Part shown: positions 41,848 to 53,111 of the stretch, piece after piece
Layout: the number at the start of each line of letters is the position of its first letter
Position numbering within the stretch: the stretch's first letter is position 1
Assembly: GCA_028386065.3 (NCBI GenBank)
Contig: JAKUCV010006919.1
Coordinates: 1 to 64,000 of the forward strand
Direction: 5' to 3'
DNA from: Turnera subulata
Lineage: Eukaryota > Streptophyta > Magnoliopsida > Malpighiales > Passifloraceae
DNA: 64,000 nucleotides
Program-made: the position numbers and the translations under genes
The notes under the pieces: generated by a model
Told to the model about the DNA's origin: nothing
The model's input: only the letters and a program-made list of their open reading frames with translations
Database searches by the model: none

Positions 41848-43191
41848 CTCTTGTGAAACACTAAATCGAATTAGTTGCTTATATGAATGATATGCTATAT
41901 GTGATGTGGCTTGATCATGATTGTATAGGCAACATAACTTGATCATAGTTTATTATGCATCTGTTGAATGTATGTTTAAACTAAATCATTATGATTCTCA
42001 AATATATGTGATATGTTGAAGTCGGTTCCATCAAAGGTGTTTGACATTAAGTACTAGAATGGTATATGATAGAAATCAAAGTGTACTTTCGGCAGAAAGT
42101 CGAATGAGTTCGACAAGGGTGATTGAGAGGTATTTGATACCAAAACATCGATGTTTTATGTTTAAACATCGATGTTCTGTTTGGCCGAATGTCAGCCGAG
42201 GGGCCAAAACATCGATGTTTAAGTGTAAACATCGATGTTCTTAAGTACTGCCAACTTCAAACATCGATTTTTAAGGTCAAACATCGATGTTCTGAGGTTC
42301 TGCAAAATTCAAACATCGATGTTTAGGATCAAACATCGATGTTATGAGATTCTGCCAACTTTTTAAAGTTTGAAAATTCTCAAACATCTATGTTCAAGTT
42401 CAAAACATCAATGTTTAAATTTTGGTTTCTTCTCACATATGTCTTGTATAGTGCGAAAATTTGGTTTGAGTTGAAGTACAAAATTTTTCTGAAGGTTCTA
42501 CAAATTAGTTTGATGTTTTGCATACTAGATAACATGTTCTTGTGATCTTAATGATATATGAACAATATGTTGATTGCTTGTTAACATATTTATCCTTTTA
42601 TAATCATGTCACTTAGCTTGGTATTGATTATAAATGATGCATGCTTATTGTATATGCGATATATAATTTGTTAATTACATGCATGTGATGTATAAAAACA
42701 ATTGTTGATAAGTACTCACCTATGCTTAGATCAACACTTGGTAGGTTTGCCAAAGCAAAGTGCCAATGTTTATCCTAGCAAGATGCAAAATATTAAGTTC
42801 TTATGTGTTGCCTTCCATTGATGAGCACTCATCTATGCTTAGATCAACACTTGGTAGGTTTGCCAAAGGAAAGTGCCAATGTTTATCCTAGCAAGATGCG
42901 ATGGGATAATTGTAATATCCAAATTGCATGTTGTGGGTTGAACTTAACTAAGTCATCTCAATAGGATTGGGACATAGAGGCAAAGAGTTGAGATAAGTCT
43001 ATGAGATAGACAAGAACAAGAGTTGTTCACTTAACTATCCAAGAGTTACATGAGATGTAATTGACAAAGAGTTGTCTACCTAAATAACTATGATATAAGC
43101 GATTAGCCAAAGCTAACTTATAGTGAAATATGGATCTTGGCCCACTTATTACCATTTGATTTATATAGTGGGAGTATTATTTAATAAAATT
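41848..43191 (+). mobile_element. Copia-C leader with palindrome doublets
   Basis: Palindrome sites at 42145/42166, 42209/42229, 42261/42281, 42313/42333 and 42384/42405 (20-21 bp apart within doublets; the last pair is mutated). A duplicated block (TAGATCAACACTTGGTAGGT) lies at about 42728 and 42840. No ORF before gag. Confidence 0.8.
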
Positions 43192-43808
43192 GTATGTCCT
43201 TGAAGGGCCTGTTCCTAATGAACCGGCACCTAATGCTCCTAGGACGGAAAGAGATGCTTACAAGAAGCATGTTGATGAACATTAGATGTTGCTTGCCTTA
43301 TACTTATCACCATGGATCTGAGCTTCAGAAGCAACATGAGAACTTAGGTGCTTTCGATATGATCGAACACCTAAAAATGCTCTTTGAAGAGCAAGCTAGG
43401 CATGAGAGGTATGAGACCTCAAAGGCATTATTCCAATGCAAGATGACTGAGTCATCACCTATCAGACCTCATGTGCTCAAAATGATTGGATACATTGAGA
43501 GCCTTGAGGGGCTGGGTTTTCCTTTGCAAAGAGAGTTAGCCGTTGATCTTGTCCTGCAATCGTTGCCTGATAGTTATAGCCAATTTGTCATGAATTTTGA
43601 TATGAATTATCTTGACAAATCCTTGTCTGAGTTGCTTAACATGTTGGGAACAGTTGAGCAACATATGAAGGCAAATAAATCCAACAACATTTTGATGGTT
43701 GGAAATGGCGAAGGAAAGGGTAAAGCCAAGTTTAACAAGAAGAAAAAATCTGCCAAAAAGTTTGGTTCATGTGCATCTTCTTGTTCACATATGCTGAAAC
43801 CCAAAGGT
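43192..43808 (+). pseudogene. Copia-C gag, first part, disabled
   Basis: UBN2-type Copia gag: NEPAPNAPRTERDAYKKH in one frame, ended by an in-frame TAG at 43283-43285. After a frame change come SELQKQHEN, HLKMLFEEQARHERYE, GYIESLEGLGFPLQRELA and LVLQSLPDSYSQFVMNF, then a Lys-rich stretch. At 43809 the frame is cut by a Ty3 element; it resumes at 50176. Together the stop, frameshift and insertion make it a clear pseudogene. The sequence is of the Tork/TAR-like gag style rather than Sirevirus. Confidence 0.75.
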
Positions 43809-46194
43809 TGTGATACCCCGGGTACACTTAGGTACCTAGGGGGAATACTTATTTGATGAGAGCCGGGTGTTACTTGTCCTTCGAGGACATTTTACTTAGT
43901 TGGATCGTGTATTCGGTATCTTGTGTGTGATGCTCACATTTCATGTGTACATGATACTATGGGTTTTGGATCAGTAACACGTGCTAGTAGTGGATTGAGA
44001 ATATTGGTGCACATAGGCTGGGCCTAGTGTGCGCAAACGGGTTCATGGTGGCCCGAAGGCACGGATGATCTATTTAGCGGATACCGAGTGCTCGACTTGA
44101 TTAATCAGTCAATAAGTGATGGATTATGCTGGTAACATATTAATTAGGTGCAATCAGTGCATTGGAGGCACAATTGAACAAGGGAAATACCCGTTGGCTC
44201 GAGTTTGCACGAAATGGTGCACAACGGGGGCACCGGGGTGTCCGTCGGTGTACAATTGGACCTGATGATGTGTAAACTCGTGATTGGCCAAACCGACCAA
44301 TCAGAATGAGACGTGTGGCTCGGGAATAAGCTGGTGGTGGTTTTGGTGTGCAAGCTAGTAGGTTGAGTGTCATGGTTCAATTGGTAGGAAAACAAGCACG
44401 AGGTGGCACGTGCTTGTGCAAGTGGCAGCACTTAGGCAAGAGGTGGCAAGTGGGAGCTTACTCACCTACTTGCCTATGCTTTAAGGGGGTGAAGCAGGCA
44501 CCTCTTACTCATTTGTTCCAGATGCAATTCGTGTAGAGAGAGAGGGCAAAGAGAGGAAAAGGAGAGAGGTAGAGAGGTGAGGCTATGGTGGTTCTGCTCT
44601 CAGGCAGAATGACCCTTGCCCACGAAAAATAGGATTCCGGCCAAAATACCGGTTGGAATTGAGTGAAACCAAAGCCTATGATTAGCTAACATCTGTAGAT
44701 TTCATATGGCACCGGTTATGTAGGTTTTGGAGTAGAAATGAGAGAGTTATGGACTCTCCAAATTGACTGTGCTGCGACTGTCCAGTAGCAGTCATGCTGC
44801 TTGACCCAGTGTTGGTATTAAAGGCATATCTGAGGCTACAGAGCTCGGATTAGGTTGTTCTTTGGTGTTCTGGAAAGCTGAGACATAGGGATACAACTCT
44901 TATGTTGAGGACTGAACCTGGTTCAGCCGTTATGGGCTCTAGATTGCGGGTTGAAGTTCCTGCTGGTGCAGAACAGCTTCTGCCCGAATTGTGAAAGATA
45001 AGTGTTGTGGCTTTGGATTGTGATTTCTATGCTATGGCTGCTTTGATTGTGTTATAATGTGTATTTATATGTGTGTGACAGAGACTTATGACCCCAGGAT
45101 GCCCAAGGGCTCCAAAGGGCAGGAATGCTTAGCATTTGGTGCCTAAGTGCTAGGTAAGTAGGTGATGCGTACTTGTGACAGTTGCCATCGTGTGCTTGTT
45201 GGGCAGATAGCCCAATTGCTTGGTTGGAATGGTATTGGCACTTATGGTGCATGTGTTATTTACTATTGACTAATGGTTGGTATGCTGGTTTTGCCCAAGG
45301 GGCTGTGCATCATTTGCATTTGCATCATTGCATTCATGGAGATCGCTGGCCAATGGATCATGTGGGTAGTGCAAGCGGGGCTTGTACGTACCGTGAGATG
45401 GGTGGGCACTTGCGATGTGCGCCACATGACAGGTTATGGAACCTTGCGGAGGATATTTCCCGCTTGGTATGTTGATAGGTTGGGTCATTGCGGTGTGGGA
45501 TCCGCTTGGCCAAAGGGTGGTGCTACGAAGGGCGGTGTGTGTGCCTCGGTAGCAAGCCATATGCACATTGTTGGCTATTAGGTTATGCCTCGTACGTGGG
45601 GCTGTGGGATTCGGTTGTGCATGATGTGCAGGGCTGCCAAGACATGCAAGTAGGCCCGGAGTACATCACTTGGCTTACCCGTGGGCCTGATCACGGAGGA
45701 CCGAAAACCTTGCTGATTGGTGGCATTTGCTATGCATTGCATGCTTTGGGTGGTTATTGCTTGTGTGCACATTTGCTTACTGAGTTTTATACTCACCCCC
45801 CTATCCTCCTCCCCTTGTCTTGCAGGTGCGAGAAAGAGTGTACGGGTAGTAGGTCGATGGGTATAGCCGGGATGGTCATTTAATTGGTTGTTAAACTGTA
45901 ATAGTTTGCTAAAGAGGCTATAACTTGGATTATAAGTGGTAGTGCCCCTTGTAGCAAGAATTTTATAAAATTAGTGATTATGGCTTAGTAAATGAGTTTA
46001 TATAATTAATATCTTCTGTTGCCTTTGTGTATGTTGTTTTGCTTCCGTTTATGCTGCGCTTGAGTTTTGGTTAGTAACCCGCTAGGCAAAGGCGACTAGC
46101 TTCGATGTGTTCGGGTATAGGCCTTGGGGTGCCTTGTGGCACGATGTGGGTGCACATGGTGCCTGGCCGGTCATGCTTAGGTGGGGGCGTGACA
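43809..46194 (+). repeat. 5' LTR of the 43809 element
   Basis: 2386 bp. It contains a GA-rich stretch (44530-44590), a conserved block around GCAAGCGGGGCTTGTACGTA (45372-45391) and the TACTGAGTT...ACTCACCCCC segment (about 45778). Overlapping ORFs of about 100 aa on both strands at 45270-45883 recur in the second LTR only because the DNA is duplicated. Confidence 0.85.
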
Positions 46195-47785
46195 GTTGTG
46201 GTAGCGGGGCATAGTTGTAAAATTTTGCTAAGGGCATAGGCTGTTGAGTCTTGGCTAATACCCATCGAGTTAGAGGTTGGGGGTTTGGTGAGAGACTTGC
46301 GTCTTATATGGGTTGTTGTATTTTATATGTTGTTGTATTTTTGTGTTTGCTTGATATGTAGATCGGCAATTCGTGGACATGCTATGATGGCATGGAGAGG
46401 TTGGGAATAAGGTACTACTGGATGAAAAAAAATTATTTTGATGGAATTAAAGTTGTGTAGAGGGTGGTGGAGAAAATTTAACAGTGGATCGGGATGATTT
46501 AAGCTGAAGTAGGATTTGAGGTAGCCTCGGGTATTCTTCTTGAAATGGGATGACTTAAATGTAAAGGAGTCGTTCGCATATTAAGAACTATAGCTCGATG
46601 GTAGCTAGTAAAGGACAACGGAGTTAGTATGCGGAGTATTATGTTTTGAAGAAGTATGGTAATGGAATTGGGGATGAATATGAAGTATTATACCTTTTGT
46701 GAGGTATAAGCGGAGTGGCACTGCGGAAGCGTGATTCGCTTATTTGGGATGCTATTGGCTTGCAGCAGTGCTGTTGGTGCGCAATTGGCATGCTATAGTG
46801 CTGTTGATGCACAGTTGGCACGCTGCAGCGCTGTTGATGCCCAATTGGTGCGCTGCTAAGGCAATTGGTGCGCCAATTAGAGCAATTGGTGTTCATATGG
46901 CCATAGCCAATCAAGATTTGCCAAGTACAAGGGGAATTCTGGCCCAGTTAGGGCAATAGACTCGCTTGGCCGACTAGAGCTCGATTATGCGTACTAGTAT
47001 ACGAGTAGAGCATTTTGAGGTTTGGCTGGGACAGTTGGCCTTGTTGGTCGATTGGTGTAGCAGCGTGCGGGTAGCAGATTTTGTGGCCAGAAGGGATAAT
47101 TGGCCTTGACGGCCAATTGGCATGGTTGAGTGCAGATAGTGCACCATTATGGGGTGAACAAGAGAAAGGAGGTATTAGTGATGAGAGAATGAGCATATGG
47201 ATTATGGTAGCTTAATGAGCTATATATCGTGTTGAAGAGTTATGGGAGGAGCTTGTACGATCAGATTTGGAAGGTTAGCAGTACATTGCACTATTTTATT
47301 TGTTTTTACTATGTGGCCACAATTTACAATGTTTTCATAATGTTTTGAAAGAAATATGCAAGTACTGCTTAACCTAACCATTTGTACCGTGGTAAGGGGT
47401 GATAGATAGTTGATAGAATTAGAATCTATAAGATTCCGATTGAGTCGTTAAGGTATGTGAAACGGGTTAATGTGAGTTATGTTCATAAGGATATATGAGG
47501 ATTGTACATTTGGATTGTCCATTGTAAGTATCAAATGTGAGAGACATTAAGGAGTTGAGGTTGAAGTCGAGAGTGAAATTCGAGGCAAATGGATAGGAGA
47601 TACATTGGACTGAGTTATGAGCTGAGTAGCACAGTTGAGATATATTAGAAGTAATGAGGTATAATGGGATAGCATATGAGCATATTTAGGAAGATGATTG
47701 AGAGTTACATTAACGGGTTGATGTTATCTGTAAGAATACAGTAACATCTGAATTTTGCGGACGAAATTCTTGAAGGAGGGGATGA
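46195..47785 (+). mobile_element. Interior of the 43809 element, non-coding
   Basis: No ORF of note. A 30-bp unit (core CTGTTGATGC...TTGGCACGCTGC) is tandemly repeated three times at 46768-46857. CAATTGGTGCGCC-type motifs follow (46840-46890), which also occur at 62220-62290. The sense strand is G/T/A-rich and C-poor. It begins GGGGCATAGTTGTAAAATTT, similar to the post-primer leader at 63672. Confidence 0.75.
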
Positions 47786-50170
47786 TGTGATACCCCGGGT
47801 ACACTTAGGTACCTAGGGGGAATACTTATTTGATGAGAGCCGGGTGTTACTTGTCCTTCGAGGACATTCTACTTAGTTGGATCGTGTATTCGGTATCTTG
47901 TGTGTGATGCTCACATTTCATGTGTACATGATACTATGGGTTTTGGATCAGTAACACGTGCTAGTAGTGGATTGAGAATATTGGTGCACATAGGCTGGGC
48001 CTAGTGTACGCAAACGGGTTCATGGTGGCCCGAAGGCACGGATGATCTATTTAGCGGATACCGAGTGCTCGACTTGATTAATCAGTCAATAAGTGATGGA
48101 TTATGCTGGTAACATATTAATTAGGTGCAATCAGTGCATTGGAGGCACAATTGAACAAGGGAAATACCCGTTGGCTCGAGTTGGCACGAAATGGTGCACA
48201 ACGGGGGCACTGGGGTGTCCGTCGGTGTACAATTGGACCTGATGATGTGTAAACTCATGATTGGCCAAACCAACCAATCAGAATGAGACGTGTGGCTCGG
48301 GAATAAGCTGGTGGTGGTTTTGGTGTGCAAGCTAGTAGGTTGAGTGTCATGGTTCAATTGGTAGGAAAACAAGCACGAGGTGGCACGTGCTTGTGCAAGT
48401 GGCAACACTTAGGCAAGAGGTGGCAAGTGGGAGCTTACTCACCTACTTGCCTATGCTTTAAGGGGGTGAAGCAGGCACCTCTTACTCATTTGTTCCAGAT
48501 GCAATTCGTGTAGAGAGAGAGGGGAAAGAGAGGAAAAGGAGAGAGGTAGAGAGGTGAGGCTATGGTGGTTCTGCTCTCAGGTAGAATGACCCTTGCCCAC
48601 GAAAAATAGGATTCCGGCCAAAATACCGGTTGGAATTGAGTGAAACCAAAGCCTATGATTAGCTAACATCTGTAGATTTCATATGGCACCGGTTATGTAG
48701 GTTTTGGAGTAGAAATGAGAGAGTTATGGACTCTCCAAATTGACTGTGCTGCGACTGTCCAGTAGCAGTCATGCTGCTTGACCCAGTGTTGGTATTAAAG
48801 GCATATCTGAGGCTACAGAGCTCGGATTAGGTTGTTCTTTGGTGTTCTGGAAAGCTGAGACATAGGGATACAACTCTTATGCTGAGGCCTGAACCTGGTT
48901 CAGCCGTTATGGGCTCTAGATTGCGGGTTGAAGTTCCTACTGGTGCAGGGCAGCTTCTGCCCGAATTGTGAAAGATAAGTGTTGTGGCTTTGGATTGTGA
49001 TTTCTATGCTATGGCTGCTTTGATTGTGTTATAATGTGTATTTATATGTGTGTGACAGAGACTTATGACCCCAGGATGCCCAAGGGCTCCAAAGGGCAGG
49101 AATGCTTAGCATTTGGTGCCTAAGTGCTAGGTAAGTAGGTGCTGCGTACTTGCGACAGTTGCCATCGTCTGCTTGCTGGGCAGATAGCCCAATTGCTTGG
49201 TTGGAATGGTATTGCACTTATGGTGCATGTGTTATTGATTATTGACTAATGGTTGGTATGCTGGTTTTGCCCAAGGGGCTGTGCATCATTTGCATTTGCA
49301 TCATTGCATTCATGGAGATCGCTGGCCAATGGATCATGTGGGTAGTGCAAGCGGGGCTTGTACGTACCGTGAGATGGGTTGGCACTTGCGATGTGCGCCA
49401 CATGACAGGTTATGGAACCTTGCGGAGGATATTTCCCGCTTGGTATGTTGATAGGTTGGGTCATTGCGGTGTGGGATCCGCTTGGCCAAAGGGTGGTGCT
49501 ACAAAGGGCGGTGTGTGTGCCTCGGTAGCAAGCCATATGCACATTGTTGGCTATTAGGTTATGCCTCGTACGTGGGGCTGTAGGATTCGGTTGTGCATGA
49601 TGTGCAGGGCTGCCAAGACATGCAAGTAGGCTCGGAGTACATCACTTGGCTTACCCGTGGGCCTGATCACGGAGGACCGAAAACCTTGCTGATTGGTGGC
49701 ATTTGCTATGCATTGCATGCTTTGGGTGGTTATTGCTTGTGTGCACATTTGCTTACTGAGTTTTATACTCACCCCCCTATCCTCCTCCCCTTGTCTTGCA
49801 GGTGCGAGAAAGAGTGTACGGGCAGTAGGTCGATGGGTATAGCCGGGATGGTCATTTAATTGGTTGTTAAACTGTAATAGTTTGCTAAAGAGGCTATAAC
49901 TTGGATTATAAGTGGTAGTGCCCCTTGTAGCAAGAATTTTATAACATTAGTGATTATGGCTTAGTAAATGAGTTTATATAATTAATATCTTATGTTGCCT
50001 TTGTGTATGTTGTTTTGCTTCCTTTTATGCTGCGCTTGAGTTTTGGTTAGTAACCCGCTAGGCAAAGGCGACTAGCTTCGATGTGTTCGGGTATAGGCCT
50101 TGGGGTGCCTTGTGGCACGATGTGGGTGCACATGGTGCCTGGCCGGTCATGCTTAGGCGGGGGCGTGACA
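47786..50170 (+). repeat. 3' LTR of the 43809 element
   Basis: 2385 bp second copy with the same ends and blocks. It is preceded by the polypurine region at 47759-47785. Confidence 0.85.
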
Positions 50171-50175
50171 AAGGT

Positions 50176-50268
50176 GGTATTGTAAAGGAAGGACAATGAT
50201 TCTATTGCAAGAAACCTAGCCATTGGAAACGTAGCTGCCCTATTTACCTAGAGGAGGTGAAGAAATAG
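50176..50268 (+). pseudogene. Copia-C gag, second part: zinc knuckle with stop
   Basis: Continues the gag frame after the 6.4-kb insertion. The CCHC knuckle reads FYCKKPSHWKRSC, with the first Cys position replaced by TGA (50197-50199). YLEEVKK follows and the frame ends at TAG 50266-50268. No protease, integrase or RT follows, and no 3' LTR is in the window. Confidence 0.75.
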
Positions 50269-53100
50269 AAGGGAAGTAAGACTTCCACTTTAGGTATTCC
50301 AAAGAGAATTTCTTTGTGGTGTCAAAAGTCACATCTTTTAAAAAACATTTTGAAACAAGAGTACAATAAATACTTTCCTGTCACCAAATCTGTGAAATGT
50401 AGCAAAGATGGCAGAAACATTTTAAGTAAAAGAAAAGGCAACACCAAGCACAAATAGCATATGTCCATAGGATTTCTCCCCCTTTTTGGCATCATCAAAG
50501 AAAGGCATGAACCAAGTAATGACGTACACAACCAACATAACCTCAAAGTAGGCATCCAAAAACACAAGCAACATAAAGAGTTACGAAAGTTGGCCACCAA
50601 AGGCAAAAGAAATCAGCAGCAAAAGTAGTTGACAAATGGGATTCAACATGCCGAGTAGTTAGGCTATGCATATGAGAAAAACATAGCAACCCCAAAGAAG
50701 CAACCAGAGTAAATCAGGTAAAGCCAAACGTAATAGCTGCATGCTACAATCATCAGGATGAGGCAGCAATCAGCATTCAAGTAAACATGCATATTGCCAA
50801 CAACAAAATGAAAGAAACAATCACCAAGGCAATATATATATGTTTGGAATAAACATACTGAAACACAGTGCAGAAAAACAAAGAAAGATAAGTGGTGCAA
50901 GATGCAATAACGTGTAGATCATAGACAAACAACACAACGCATCAGCAAAGTCAACGTAAAGAAAGCAAATAACTCCCCCTGTTTATGGCAGCAGAAAAAG
51001 AAAAAAGATATAAACCAAGGGCGAAACGAATATTTAAGGATAGTACAAGAAACAAATAGAAGCAGGAAGAAATTAGGACAACTCTCCCCGGGAGTATGAA
51101 AAAACAAATATACCAGGAATATGACCATTGAAAGATTTAACCAACAAATCCCTATGCCAAAACTCAGTGACTAGAAATAGTTAAAAAAAATGCATGAAGA
51201 GCATGCAAATACCAGAGAGCTGCAGCAACGGTAAAGGGCAGCATATGCGCCACCTACCTAATCAAAGATCAATGGTAAAGAAAAAGAACTAATTCCCCCT
51301 GGATATAAAATATGCATGCCAACAATTGAACCAAATAGCAACAGGCCAGCAAAGCATGGCATGCTAAAGACTAGTACCACAGACAAAAAAAAAAAAAAAG
51401 CAATAAGCATCACAATGCCAGCAAAAGGAATGATGCAAAAATTACAAAAAGCTGCAACAAATATCACTGCAGAAAAGCTCCCCCTATACAAATATGCAAA
51501 GCACAAAGAAACTATTGATTTTCTTCTTCTCTAAAACAAACAGAAACCATATAGGAATAAAACGCTACGCAACAAGAACAATTATACATGGAGTACAATA
51601 ACTCCTCCATTCAAAACAAAATGTATATGCAAAAAACTGGTCAAGCAAAGAGTATTGGTGATATATAGGAAATACAAAACTGCATCAGTATCTACTGAAA
51701 AAAAAAAAAACTGCAGAAAAAGAAAAACAACCCCTTTCAAAAAGCCCGCATGCCATTCATTTTGTCAAAACAATTGGACAGACAGAGATATGCATGCATA
51801 AGCTGAAATGCACAAAAGAATGAATATCTAGAATGTTCATCATTTTCTATCCCCTTTGCCGACAACCAATAAGGGATAAAACCACAATCTCAGGGAATGG
51901 CAATAGAAAAAGGATGCTACAGAGGTGGACCAATTTTAAAAACTTTTTAACCATTTAATAGGCAATAGGATGCAGATCCTCAGCATAACAAATGTAGCAA
52001 CAAACAAAAGCAACAAGAAGGAAGTAATGGCCATAGAACATCGCATAAAAGTGATTATAAAACTGACTGCAGTAACGAGAAAAGCAATAGCACTAATTGA
52101 AAGCGTAAAACAACATAAGATGCAGGAGGTGAATGATAGACATACCCCTAGTCTGCAAAAACAAAGGAACAGGAAAAAAAGCAGAGGCTAATATTACTGT
52201 TAGCATCAGAAATCCAATAAATGTCACAAGGGGCCGCGTAGATTAGAACATCAATATATCTGAATTTTATCCCCCTCGTTTGCCACAACCACAAAGAGAA
52301 CCAAAGCCAAATAAAGAGAGCAGTACTCTAAGTATCTAAAAACACATAGTCTAGCAGCAGACAATAGAAAACAACTACGACACAAACAAACAAATCATGC
52401 ACCACAGCAACGACCCCTGCAAGTAGAGATGGAATAATCCACTAGACATATGTCACTACTAAAGACCTTAGGTGACTATCTCAACAATGCCTGCCAAGTG
52501 CCAAGTCTTTACTTTTACTAAAATCCAAAGTAAATATCACACTTCAGACAAAGGTAGCGCGCTTAAATTTCTGAACATATAATGGTGAGCCTTATTGATG
52601 CAATCACACCATCAGAGGACAATTATATGAACTACGAAGTTTGAAATACTCTAAGATGAACCGAATCTATGGGTCCTCCACTCAAGCTACTGCCTGCCTA
52701 ACACAGTCGGAGGAGAGGAGACCTTTGCATGCCTCCTTTGAACATTTCTACGTACATTAGTGATCAACAGCCAGCAAAGAAAAGGAAAGAGAAAGCCTAA
52801 GGAAGAAGAGCTACTAAAAAGAATAGAACTAGACAGCTATATTCCACAAAACAAGCGTTTAAAGGATAGGCAACACCATTGAAAGAGCAATATGCACTGT
52901 AAATGTGCAATAAAAATCAGAAAACATAGGAAACACTTCGATTCAGGAGCACACAAAAGCAAATTCACGATAAAGCGTACTTTATCACTGTATTCAAGTG
53001 CCACACATTTATCCTAATTATCACTATAAACTTTGAAGGAACTACTTGTTCTTGCTCATTATCCTACGGGAACAGGGATGATGGAGTGGTATGAGCCTGG
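50269..53100. other. A-rich DNA with repeated minus-strand PPT-like tracts
   Basis: No supported ORF. Plus-strand C-tracts of the form TCCCCCT occur at about 50477, 50974, 51294, 51478 and 52269, with weaker ones at 51083 and 51850, i.e. GGGGGA in minus sense. The first is followed by TTTTTGGCATCATCAAAG, like the Sirevirus PPT surroundings at 27087-27260. It may be a decayed minus-oriented Sirevirus non-coding region next to the 3' side of the host gene at 53112. Confidence 0.35.
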
Positions 53101-53111
53101 ACCAAACTGAA

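Larger units (their letters stand above)
43809..50170 (+). mobile_element. Gene-less Ty3 element inserted in Copia-C gag
   Basis: LTRs 43809-46194 and 47786-50170 (TGTGATACCCCGGG ... GGGCGTGACA). TSD AAGGT at 43804-43808 and 50171-50175. PBS TGGTAGCGGGGC at 46199-46210; PPT region with GGACGAAATTCTTGAAGGAG at 47759-47778. The 1.59-kb interior has no gag or pol. The LTRs differ by roughly 1 percent by eye. Related to the element beginning at 62117, which shares several LTR blocks. Confidence 0.9.

Noticed and set aside
45270..45883. Pairs of about 100-aa ORFs repeated at 49246-49859
   Set aside because: They recur only because they lie in the two LTRs of one element; frames are not conserved in the related LTR at 62117.
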